Origin: Aphrocallistes beatrix
Taxonomy: Eukaryota; Porifera; Hexactinellida; Sceptrulophora; Aphrocallistidae
Reading direction: 5' to 3'
NCBI GenBank assembly: GCA_963281255.1
Contig: OY725502.1
Location: 372,001-436,000 of the forward strand
Length of the DNA stretch: 64,000 nt
The first letter of the stretch is position 1; each line of letters opens with the position of its first letter. Below, in pieces: positions 32,504-42,000 of the stretch. Below the pieces are notes generated by a model. The model was not told the origin of the DNA and ran no database searches. It worked only from the letters and a program-made list of their open reading frames with translations. The position numbers were made by a program, and so were the translations under genes.

Positions 32504-33475
32504 ATGCCTTCGGGCTTCGCATTTTGTTTAGATACTTGTTGTTGTATATGCATTGCATTAATTGGATTTTCGGTTTCATCGTGGACTTTTGGAGTAATTT
32601 TCAACTTTTCCTGCGATTATCGAGATTGCTGTAGAGAGCCTTGGGTGGGGCATAACTTTGATAATTTATCATTTAGTTTTTTCCACCACCTCTATGGCCA
32701 ACACTTGGTGGCCAAGTCTGCTTTCAAAATCTTGAAAGCTCACATCGAAAACGAACAATCGCAAAAAGCGCTCGTCCTTTCCTTCCATGGCTCTACTGGC
32801 ACTGGTAAGACGTTTGTCAGTAAATTGATTGCAGAAAGTTTCTACAAATTTGGCACCGATTCGAAGCATTTCGTCATTATCAAAGTCCAAGACCATTACA
32901 CAGCAGAGAAGAACTTCTTCGAACAAGAAGCGAAGCTGAAGCAAGCGATAGAATCAGCTGTCGCCAGATGTGAGTATGCAATGTTTGTTTTCGAGGACTC
33001 CAACTTGATGAATCCTAAGCTGCTCGACGTATTACTCCCCTATGTCAACTACCCCGCTCGAATCGGGGGCCTGAACTACAATAGAGCGATCTACTTATTT
33101 ATTAGTAATTCAGGCGCAGAAAGCATTAACGATTACATTTTTGAAAAGATGAAGGGAGGGAGGAAGCGGGAAAATATAAAACTGGATGAAATGCATAACT
33201 TCCTCCACGGAAACCTTCTTGCAAACGAGAAACCTTTCAAGAACTCTGCCTTTGCGAAGAAACACGTCGTAGATGCCTTCATTCCCTTCCTTCCACTGGA
33301 GAAGGAACATGTGAAGGAATGTGTGTACGCGTTTATGAAGAGGAATAGAATGAATATGGGAGAGAAATTTGTTGACGAGGTAGCTGATGCGGTCCGTTAC
33401 TTCCCAGAGGAATTTGAGATGTTCGCTGTGTCTGGTTGTAAGAGAATCGAGCACATCATAGCTGAACATTTTTAA
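32504..33475 (+). CDS. Torsin-like AAA+ ATPase, copy 1
   Basis: Single exon, 323 residues from the ATG at 32504. A hydrophobic N-terminus (residues 5-30) suits ER targeting. The torsin core follows: GQHLVAKSAFKILKAHIEN, Walker A GSTGTGKT (96-103), Walker B region FVFEDSNLM (about 162-169), sensor I FISNSGAE, then DAFIPFLPLEKEHVKECV and the C-terminal SGCKRIEHI that matches the GCK redox/sensor II motif. Torsins are ER/nuclear-envelope ATPases activated by LAP1/LULL1-type cofactors. Two differences from human torsin-1A are visible: Walker A ends GTGKT rather than GTGKN, and Walker B reads E-D instead of D-E. A paralogue on the same strand follows at 35472, separated by a Tc1 element. Confidence 0.9.
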   Translation: MPSGFAFCLDTCCCICIALIGFSVSSWTFGVIFNFSCDYRDCCREPWVGHNFDNLSFSFFHHLYGQHLVAKSAFKILKAHIENEQSQKALVLSFHGSTGTGKTFVSKLIAESFYKFGTDSKHFVIIKVQDHYTAEKNFFEQEAKLKQAIESAVARCEYAMFVFEDSNLMNPKLLDVLLPYVNYPARIGGLNYNRAIYLFISNSGAESINDYIFEKMKGGRKRENIKLDEMHNFLHGNLLANEKPFKNSAFAKKHVVDAFIPFLPLEKEHVKECVYAFMKRNRMNMGEKFVDEVADAVRYFPEEFEMFAVSGCKRIEHIIAEHF

Positions 33476-34030
33476 TTAATCCACCCTCCTTTTTGAATTT
33501 TTATATTGTAATATTGTTAATTGAGCACTAAATTAGTTTATTCGTCATATTATTTGTAAATGAGTTCAGTTTGTGTATTTGATCCTTGTGACATATGTTC
33601 TGGTATTGTCAATGTTTTATAATTCATTTCTGACAGGGGACTAAGCCCCCCAGTGGGGTCCAGGGTTTGACAGTGAAATTATTAACCCATTTGTTTTGAC
33701 AATCCCAACAGAGATAAAGTGTCTGTGTCATTATGGTTAGTTGAACCACTAAGACACCCATACCACTAGATCTCTATAAAACCTGAATTCGTATCAGCTA
33801 TTTAGGCATGAGGACCTATTTATGCGATTCAATTATATTTAGTGGGATTGGTTATTAGCAACTCTGGTTTTGCTCACAACAAGGTTGCTAACACGCGAAG
33901 TTGCTAATAAGGGAACAAAATTAAAATCTAAATTTGGGACTTGAAAATTGGTTGCTAATAAGAGAGTTAACTGCATATAGATATGTCTTATAACCCACTT
34001 TAAATAATGTATGTAGTTTTGTTCTGGATA
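33476..34030. other. Short spacer with a TA-flanked MITE fragment
   Basis: About 33839-33974 is a diverged copy of the 'gttgctaataagggaacaaaatt' MITE found intact at 41627-41764. No gene. Confidence 0.6.
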
Positions 34031-35398
34031 TACACTGGCGGTCATAAATAATTACTCACTTTGTCATATATAGAATTTAGCATAGATCTAAGCTTTAACT
34101 TCCAAAATCAAGTATGATCTTATTATTCAACCATTATATTGATACAGTATCAACTAATAACCGTAATAATCAAGTAGAAATTAGAAACTCAGATTTATAT
34201 AACCAACTTGAATTCTGATCTCGGATTGAACAAATTTCTATTATTAGCCAAAAATGTCTATTTATAAGCGAAGAATCGCCTTAGAAAACCGAGGAAAGAT
34301 TGTTGCACTAGATCAGGAAGGTTATTCTCAGAGACAAATAGCTGATCGAGTTGAGTGTTGCCAAAAAAGCGTGTCTCTTATCCTCAAGAAGGAAAAAACG
34401 AATGGTAGCCTAGCGGATCGGCCAATTCCAGGAAGGGCTAGAAAAACGACCCGACGAGAAGACAGTCTACTAGTGCGGAAGAGCAAAGCAGATCGATTTA
34501 AGACTGCTCCTCAGATAAGAAATGAAATAAGGCGTGAACATGGAATAGATATTTCCATTTCTACCACCCAGAGGAGGTTGCGCGAGGTTGGACTTATCGG
34601 ACGCAAGCCTAGGAGAAAACCGAGATTGACCGTCAAACACAAGAAGGCTCGTATAGCCTATGCTAGAGCTCATCGAGATTGGACTCCTGCACAATGGGCA
34701 CGAGTTATCTTTAGCGACGAGTCAAGATTCTTGTTGTATAGAAGTGATGGTCGGGTATATGTGCGACGAATGCCTGGGGAAGAATTTCATGAGACCTGCG
34801 TTCAAACTACAGTGAAACATGGGGGCGGTGGCATCATGGTATGGGGATGTATGACTGCAAATGGAATAGGATTACTCTGTGATGTTAAGGGGAGTTTGAA
34901 TGGCAGATCCTACATCGATATTTTGGATAATAATCTTATTCCATCAATTCATTTACATGCTTTAACCAACAACTGCCAGTTCCAGCAGGATAATGCCCCT
35001 TGTCACAGGTCTTCCCTTGTCAAAGAATGGTTTGAGTCCAATGGGATCGATGTGATGGATTGGCCAGCACAATCTCCCGATCTGAATCCTATCGAGAATC
35101 TCTGGGATCACATTGGAACGACTATACACGAATACAACCCTACAAATCATAAGGAACTTCTCTCAGCAATTCATGAAGCTTGGAATGGCATAACCATAGA
35201 AAGACTCTCCAAGCTGTTTGACAGCATGCCTCGAAGGTGTGCAGCAGTTATTAAAGCTAAGGGGGGCCCTACTAGGTATTAGCATCGTATTTGATATAAT
35301 AATAGTTAGTTAGTAGTTATAAATAAACCGTACATTCTAATTATCTTACGAAAAAGATGAAATATTCAAGTGAGTAATTATTTATGACCGCCAGTGTA
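34031..35398. mobile_element. Complete Tc1-like DNA transposon
   Basis: Perfect 28-bp terminal inverted repeats (begin 'cactggcggtcataaataat') flanked by TA: 34031-34060 and 35369-35398. Length 1364 bp between the TA dinucleotides. It encloses one uninterrupted transposase frame (34254-35282). Perfect ends plus an open frame suggest a recent insertion. Confidence 0.97.
34254..35282 (+). CDS. Tc1-like transposase (intact)
   Basis: 342 residues, no stops or frameshifts. N-terminal paired-type helix-turn-helix (QEGYSQRQIADRVECCQKSV), GRPRKT-like linker (PGRARKTTRRED), a second HTH, then the DDE domain with VIFSDESRF (first D), FQQDNAPCHRS (second D) and SPDLNPIENLWDHI (Glu, DD34E spacing). It cuts and pastes its element at TA. 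The catalytic residues all look present. Confidence 0.97.
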   Translation: MSIYKRRIALENRGKIVALDQEGYSQRQIADRVECCQKSVSLILKKEKTNGSLADRPIPGRARKTTRREDSLLVRKSKADRFKTAPQIRNEIRREHGIDISISTTQRRLREVGLIGRKPRRKPRLTVKHKKARIAYARAHRDWTPAQWARVIFSDESRFLLYRSDGRVYVRRMPGEEFHETCVQTTVKHGGGGIMVWGCMTANGIGLLCDVKGSLNGRSYIDILDNNLIPSIHLHALTNNCQFQQDNAPCHRSSLVKEWFESNGIDVMDWPAQSPDLNPIENLWDHIGTTIHEYNPTNHKELLSAIHEAWNGITIERLSKLFDSMPRRCAAVIKAKGGPTRY

Positions 35399-35471
35399 TA
35401 TATATATACGTATATATAAAGAAATATTCCCAGAATCTGAAATTTCTTGCTCTTATTTCAAACACAATGCG

Positions 35472-36434
35472 ATGCGTTCCATTCATTTCTTCTTCGTAAC
35501 AGTTCCGCTTATCTGCATCTTACAAGTCGATTATACCTTTTCAGACCTTTCCACTTTTTTCTCAAATTTGGTCGGATCTGAACACTGCGGTGAACCATGG
35601 ATAAAACATGACTACGAAAGGCTGGAAAAACAATTCGAAGCGAATCTTTTCGGACAGCACATTGCGTCCCAGACCTTGTTCAATTTGTTGAAGAGGTATC
35701 TTGACAGATGGAATTACCCTAAAGCGCTTGTACTCTCAGTCCACGGTCCCACTGGGACTGGAAAGACCTTTTCATGGAAACTCATTATCGAAACTTTCTA
35801 CAAACTCGGCGCATCATCCAGTTTCGTGCATTTCTTCAAAGTCCACGAACTATACAGCTTAGACAGAGATTTTGATATACAAGCAAACCGACTTAATAAC
35901 ACAGTTAGGTCGATCATTAATTCCTGCCAGTACCCGATTCTCATATTCGAAGATGCCCATTTAATGAACCCGAAATTACTCGACGTGATCTACCCTATGA
36001 TCGAGCATCTACCACGAGTAGACAGGATTTACTACAACAGAGCTATTTTCATATTCATTTGCAACACAGGCGCTGATATGATAAGTGATTTTATCCTGAC
36101 TGAATTGAGTCAGGGTAGAGAGCGGGAATCGATTACTTTGCATGAAATGCATAAGTTCTTGCATGGCGATGTTATGAAGAATGAAAGTCCTTACAGAGGT
36201 ACAACTTTTGTGTCTAGAAACCTAGTTGATGCGTACATTCCATTTCTCCCTCTAGAGAGGAAGCATGTTAAGGAGTGCGTGCATGCTATTATGAGGAATA
36301 TCAGTGCTAAATTTGATGAAGAGTTTGTGGATAACATCGTTAATTCTGTCCCTTATTTCCCAGAGAGTAACCCCTTGTTTTCTGTTTCAGGGTGTAAGAG
36401 ACTAGAGTACATCATTGCAGATCAAATGCCCTGA
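35472..36434 (+). CDS. Torsin-like AAA+ ATPase, copy 2
   Basis: Single exon, 320 residues from the ATG at 35472. The open frame extends upstream but only into the transposon end, so the internal ATG with a signal peptide (MRSIHFFFVTVPLICILQ) is preferred. Core: GQHIASQTLFNLLKRYL, Walker A GPTGTGKT (92-99), Walker B region LIFEDAHLM, sensor I FICNTGAD, DAYIPFLPLERKHVKECV, and SGCKRLEYI. It is clearly a tandem duplicate of copy 1. It shares the GTGKT and FED variants with copy 1, so these predate the duplication. Confidence 0.9.
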   Translation: MRSIHFFFVTVPLICILQVDYTFSDLSTFFSNLVGSEHCGEPWIKHDYERLEKQFEANLFGQHIASQTLFNLLKRYLDRWNYPKALVLSVHGPTGTGKTFSWKLIIETFYKLGASSSFVHFFKVHELYSLDRDFDIQANRLNNTVRSIINSCQYPILIFEDAHLMNPKLLDVIYPMIEHLPRVDRIYYNRAIFIFICNTGADMISDFILTELSQGRERESITLHEMHKFLHGDVMKNESPYRGTTFVSRNLVDAYIPFLPLERKHVKECVHAIMRNISAKFDEEFVDNIVNSVPYFPESNPLFSVSGCKRLEYIIADQMP

Positions 36435-36513
36435 ATTTCATTTTTGAATCTTGTATTTGCATTTTTACAAACATTATGTATATTTCTTGGATTATACAAA
36501 CTCCTTAGTCTAA

Positions 36514-36700
36514 TACAGTCAGGTTCGCTTATTATGAACCCGCTTAATATGAACATTCGTTTATTATGAACTAATTCTCTGGTCCCAATTTAACAGGTTC
36601 CATAGGATTTGTATTAGGTCGAGTTCGCTTAATATGAAGTCTCTATTATGAACAGATCTTTTGGTCCCCAAGGTGTTCATAATAAGCGACCCTGACTGTA
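36514..36700. mobile_element. pogo-like MITE 'CAGTCAGGKTCGCTTATTATGAAC', TA-flanked
   Basis: Left 'cagtcaggttcgcttattat', right inverse 'aataagcgaccctgactg', TA at both edges. Lies just 3' of torsin copy 2. Fragments of the same family at about 19540 and 23698. Confidence 0.8.
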
Positions 36701-36996
36701 TAAACAGTAGGAAGCACACTAAAAATAATGTTTAATAGACATGTATTAATAAATAGTTTATAGAGTTTATCGCTACTCGAGTCCTAAGCACAACACTAGA
36801 AACAAAATGAGATTCGGTATAAGTAAAGACTCCATTTTATTTTATATCCGATCCTGTCCTTCCAAGCTGATTGATTAGAATCCAGCGATCAGATTTGATA
36901 GTTCCCTTCAGATATCCACCTAGACAATTACAATAATATACTACGTATCTCAAATGTGTCGCTAGGTGTCACATGGTCTGATGGCATACGTGATGA

Positions 36997-38710
36997 GGGA
37001 TACCGACATTTGGTTACAGACAATTGGTTACAAGACAATTCGCTACTGTGACATTACGTTACACGACCATTCGTTACACGACATTTCGCTACTAATTTGA
37101 TTGGCCAATTCTAAACACTTCAAAGTTATTGTTTAAAATCATACTTCAGTACACAGAATGTTGTAAAGTAATCATAAAAATAACACAAAAACTTCTAGTT
37201 AACATCAATCATCTAGTTAGCATCCATCCCGAAATGATGTGCAACCCCTCTTAGGAACTCAATCCTAGGGCGATAGAAATAACTAGCGATGAGATTCTTC
37301 AGCGCTAATTCGTTTGCTTGTGTCTTTACACGTTTAGGTGGCTGAGCTCCTGCAATGAATTTAGCCTGTCTCACCTCGACTAATCCTTGTTCCCGTTTTA
37401 AGGAAGCTACAAACTTCCAAATGGTAGGGTGGTGGCACCCAACCGTGGCATTAAAAGAACGGTGCCACGCCTCAACGATATTAGTTGTCCGGGGTAAACC
37501 AAATGGAGTGTGGAAATGGGAATTCCACATTTCAATAGGGAACAGAGCCTCCTGGTAAGTGCCGCCTGGTAGTGTACGTCCGATGTATGTTTTCTCAAAA
37601 TATAAGATCAGACCGGTTGCTTGGGGAGTTGGAAGTTGTTGCACAACATCTTCAAATAAATGGGGCACCTCGTGTGGTGCAGCGAAGGCGAGGGCTGGTA
37701 GCACGCGGATGCGTATTGCCAGTTCTTCATCTTGGTTGTAATCTGATTGAAGTCCCTCGGATTGTACCTTACGCCAAATGCTTTGGGTGAGGTGGAAAAA
37801 GCAGCACTTTAGGAACGTATCTGGCCAGACTTGTTCAAAGCTGTTTAGTGCAGCCTTCTCGAAATCCATAATCATCTGGCTGGGATGAGCGTTAGGACAG
37901 AGAATTTTGATTTGATGCCACATCCTCGAGTAGGTATTCTGTGTTTTATTCGGTAACAGGAAAAATAGACTAGGGAGCAAGTGACCATTTTGTAGAGGGT
38001 CAGGTCCTCCTCGCAGGGCATGTACTACATACACCTGGCTGAAGAGTTCAGGAGCAGTTTTGAAGGTCCCATCAGCCAGCCAGTACTGAGATGACTCCAG
38101 CATCTCGAGGTTTTGTTGTGTGGCGAAGATGAGGATTCTCCCTGATTCAGGGCCAGACTCGTAGATAAGGAATTGCTCCCCTTTAGCAGTCTGTTGATAG
38201 TCCGGAGGGAAGATGAGCTCCTCCAGGCTAAGAGGTTGTACTGGTGCTGCAAGTTCTCGCTCTCTTTGACGCTGAATAGTACGCTTGAGACTGGTTAACT
38301 TTGGTAACTTAACAGAAACTCCCTCAGACACAGTGATGAGACTATTCCCTAAGATGTGATGCGAACTATCCTGCGTTTCACTCGCTTTCCTCTTCAAACC
38401 TAGTTTCACTTCATGACAAGTAACCACCTGTGTATCTGGTTCATGGAGATGTTCATTGGTACGCTTAACAATCCATATTCCCTTCGTATGAATTCTAGCT
38501 CCTTAAATTTCAACACAGGTGACATAAAATAATTACACACAAATTTTCTATGATTTTAAACAATAACTTTGAAGTGTTTAGAATTGGCCAATCAAATTAG
38601 TAGCGAAATGTCGTGTAACGTAATGTCACAGTAGCGAATTGTCTTGTAACGAATTGTCTGTAACCAAATGTCGTGTAACGGATTGTCGTGTAACCAAATG
38701 TCGGTATCCC
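36997..38710. mobile_element. Mutator-like (MULE) DNA transposon with 9-bp TSD
   Basis: Ends 'gggataccgacatttggtta' and inverse. Terminal inverted repeats extend about 145-165 bp and contain tandem copies of a ~15-bp unit of the type 'acgacaattcgttac', with different copy numbers at the two ends. Perfect 9-bp duplication 'acgtgatga' at 36988-36996 and 38711-38719, diagnostic for the Mutator superfamily. Confidence 0.96.
37213..38502 (-). CDS. MULE transposase (FLYWCH remnant + MULE domain)
   Basis: Frame open from 38502 to the stop at 37213. The first ~20 codons (ARIHTKGIWIVKRTNEHLHE) look like the second half of a FLYWCH zinc finger. The MULE catalytic domain follows, with WLADGTFKTAPELFSQVY (first D), MIMDFEKAALNSFEQVW (second D), the conserved C-x-F-H (CCFFHLTQSIW) and TNIVEAWHRSFNATVG (Glu). 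No ATG precedes the FLYWCH half. A possible acceptor ('atttaag|ga') sits at its start, but the room to the inverted repeat is only about 50 bp. The transposase therefore either starts at an internal codon, losing its zinc finger, or is 5'-deleted. Confidence 0.85.
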   Translation of the reverse strand, partial: GARIHTKGIWIVKRTNEHLHEPDTQVVTCHEVKLGLKRKASETQDSSHHILGNSLITVSEGVSVKLPKLTSLKRTIQRQRERELAAPVQPLSLEELIFPPDYQQTAKGEQFLIYESGPESGRILIFATQQNLEMLESSQYWLADGTFKTAPELFSQVYVVHALRGGPDPLQNGHLLPSLFFLLPNKTQNTYSRMWHQIKILCPNAHPSQMIMDFEKAALNSFEQVWPDTFLKCCFFHLTQSIWRKVQSEGLQSDYNQDEELAIRIRVLPALAFAAPHEVPHLFEDVVQQLPTPQATGLILYFEKTYIGRTLPGGTYQEALFPIEMWNSHFHTPFGLPRTTNIVEAWHRSFNATVGCHHPTIWKFVASLKREQGLVEVRQAKFIAGAQPPKRVKTQANELALKNLIASYFYRPRIEFLRGVAHHFGMDAN

Positions 38711-39029
38711 ACGTGATGAAACTCAGCTGTCACACCAGCTGGAGGTGTGAAAGGGAGTGGAACGTGTCGGGAAGGAGGGAATGCAAGAGTACTTGAAGAC
38801 CAAGCTTGTCTGCCTGGGGGGTCTCAATAACTCCTGATATTTATTCTTACTATAATCAGCAATATTCCATTAAAAATTCATTCTTTGAATTGTTAACTGA
38901 ATTACAAGCAAACATCATATACTAATAAAAATATATAAAAATTACCTACGTATACAATAGGATGTCTACAAAATTCACACTTTATACAAAAAATATACAA
39001 AATATAAAAAACTCGGTTTATAAAGAGAA
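38711..39029. other. Spacer 3' of the shootin-like gene
   Basis: Nothing recognised apart from the right-hand target duplication of the MULE. Confidence 0.5.
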
Positions 39030-42000
39030 CTATTTCTTCGAAAATATGTTCGGAATTTTTACCTTTTGCGGTCCCTTCTCCTTTTCTCCTGAAGTTGCAC
39101 CGTCTATGGAGTCCAGTCCGTCTCCCGTTGCTGAGCGAGATGCTTTTTGTAGATTTTCTGTAGATTTCTGTTCCTTCTTAAAGAATCCGAATTTCTTGCT
39201 CGCCGGCTTGGGAGAGGCTTGAGGGGTGCCGGGGTTGCTCTGAGACTTGGCTCTCTTCTCCTCCGGAATCTGGACGGCCTGGATGGGCACGAACTCTCTG
39301 CTGGTCGGCGGCAGAATCGGAGACTTGTATAAAGACGGCTTTTTATCCCGCTGGATCGAGGGCTTTTGAGGGGAAGAGTCCGAAGAGTATTGCTTAGAGA
39401 GAGAGGCCCGGTCAGGGACTGCGGGGAGCTCTTGCGGCCTGGAAGGAGTCTCGGTAGGTAAATCGATTGGTTCTTCTGCCTCTTCTAGGGTAGGCTCTGC
39501 TGGCCTTTTCGCTGACTGTGGTCTCCTCGTCACTGGTGTAGGAGCAGGAGTTACTTTCCGTACGGCTACAAATATCCCAGTAAATTCAATCCGAATTCTA
39601 CCAATGTTTGAAAAGCGCACACAATATCATTAGAAATCAATAAAGCCATGAAATGCTGCGTAATCATGATGATTTAGCAGATTTCGAAAATGGGAGATTA
39701 GGTACAAAGAACCATTATCTGAACCTTGCCAGGGAAGGAACTACGGCCAGACACCAACACTCATTTCAGAGCTGTGCACCTAACTTGTATATAGGACCAT
39801 GATCCGATGTACTAGTATAGGAAGCACACTACTGAAACAGAAACTAAACTGAGTTAAATTTATTTGCATTTAGCAGTTCTATACTTTGTGATACTGGAGC
39901 TAATTATATCTCATTTTAGTCCCAAATTTGAATAAAAAGTTCCCAAAGTCTCTATTGGTTACCTGCGGGCTTGGAGCTTGTGTCGATAACCGGGGAGAGG
40001 CTAGTTGGAGGAGGAATGGCAGGAGTGGCGGGAGAGACAGGGAGGAGAGGGCTGGAATCGATCTTATGGAGCTCATGCTTGAGTTTGGATGACGGTTTCT
40101 CTGACTTTTGTCTCCTCACGTCTAACTTGTTGGCTAGCTCAGAACGAATTGATTGGTCGTCTGAGTTTCTCTGTTGCTGCTTACTCTGTTGCAATTTGCT
40201 CTCGATGCTCTAGAGAATACGCGCGTTAAACACATTAATCCATTCGGCCTACTCTCGTGAGTGGCCGAAATTGGGGTCTCATTCGAAATTCGTTTAACTG
40301 AGTTTCCAATTCCAATCACCAAATTTCTTTCGTAGGCACTAGTATCAATGTTTACCAAATTTCGCAAATAGGATCCCTTTATAGTGTAGATGTGCACCAT
40401 ATTTCAATGACCAATGTATATATGCATATTTTCACACCTCTGGTGGTTAGTGTTTAATTGAGCTGCACTAACAGTCTGTTTGCCGACATTTTTAACGAAT
40501 GTCCTTGTAGTCAACCAACCTGGACATTAATGGATCTCAATGCGGGGAGCTGATCGCGGATTGGTTGATCTGAAGAGGTGCCTGGTTCTGTCACCTGGCG
40601 CCTGAGAACGCGCGCGAATAGCACCGGAGGATCAGCTGCGGGCTCTTTCTTAGCGACAGGAGTTCTATTTATAGCTTTCTTCAGGTTGACTTTGCCGCTG
40701 TTGAGGACTGACATCAGCTCATTTATCGCCTGGCCTGATTGGAGTTTCAAATTGTTATTGTTACTATTATTGTTATTATTATTGTTATTGTTATTGTTAT
40801 TATTATTGTTATTGTTATTGTAGTCTCGCTATTTTTCATGTGAGCTGAAATATTGTGACAACAAAATTGAGATTATAAAGCAATAGTAGTTTTCGTGAAA
40901 ATTTTTCAAAAAACTTCTCATTTCCATTTAGACTCGATCATTACTAAACAGAATAACGATGATTGATTAAATAATGATGATTAATTAAATAATGATGATT
41001 GATTAAATAATGATGATTGATTGGTAAAATTGCGTCTTCGCTATTGCGAGTCTTGATAAAAACCAAAGACCCAAATGTACCACAGTGGTACACCTTTATG
41101 GCTTCTTTCCCATCGAGCCATCTACTATATCGCAACTTTTCGGTAATCCATGGTTAAAAGTGTGAATATAATTCTGTTCTCACCTCTGTTGTCGCCGCTC
41201 TGGGCCTGGCTCGATCTCTTGCCGCGCGGGATGACAATCTGAGGTGTCGCGGGACCGAACAGTCCCTCTGGCAGTGGTGGAGGCGGAGGAGGGGGCATAT
41301 TCGGGGGCGGGGGTGGAATGTCAGCTGAGGAGGTCTGGGTGGAGAGGGCGAGAGAAGCGCGAGGAGAGTCGGACGCTGGGTTCATCTTGTTCAAGAGCTC
41401 TTCGTAGTAGCGAGACTTCTCCTCGAAGTCCGCGGCTTTTCTCTCTACATTTTCTAACTTCTCTCTGAGCTCGTCGACCTACGGATCCGAATTCAAAACA
41501 CGGCGCCAAGTGTGGGTACCTGTGGGGGCCGCCCCCTCCAGGTTTGGAGCCTGTGGGGGGCCGTGGTGCCGGGCAGTGGAGCAGTGGAGGAAGATGTGGT
41601 ATGGCAGGACTTCACACAAACTTAGATACAGTGGAATTTGTTTATTAGCAACTCCGGTTTTGCTCACAAAATGGTTGCTAATAAGGGAACAAAATTAATA
41701 AAAAATCTACACTTGGGACTTGTTGTTAACAGAGCCATATTGCTAATAAGCAAATTCCACTGTAGGTTACAACTAAACCCCAAAATTATGTTAATTGAGT
41801 CTAGATATATATATCCAAATTACAATTTTATTCCACTATAGTCCGAGATTTTTTTCCCCCAGGTAACAACAATAGCTGTATATCGATATTTGAGCGTCTA
41901 AGATTAAATTTTTTTCCCAGGACCCACCCTTACCGTCGCTCGCTCTTGGCCCCCCCAGGTTTTATTTTATTTTCCAAAACTTTGCGTATAGCACGAACTC

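Noticed and set aside
35394-35471. Upstream extension of torsin copy 2
   Set aside because: Starts with GTG inside the Tc1 inverted repeat and low-complexity TA; the ATG at 35472 gives a proper signal peptide.
40578-40823. + strand frame ending in a poly-Leu run
   Set aside because: Antisense of a shootin-like exon plus the ATTGTT microsatellite.
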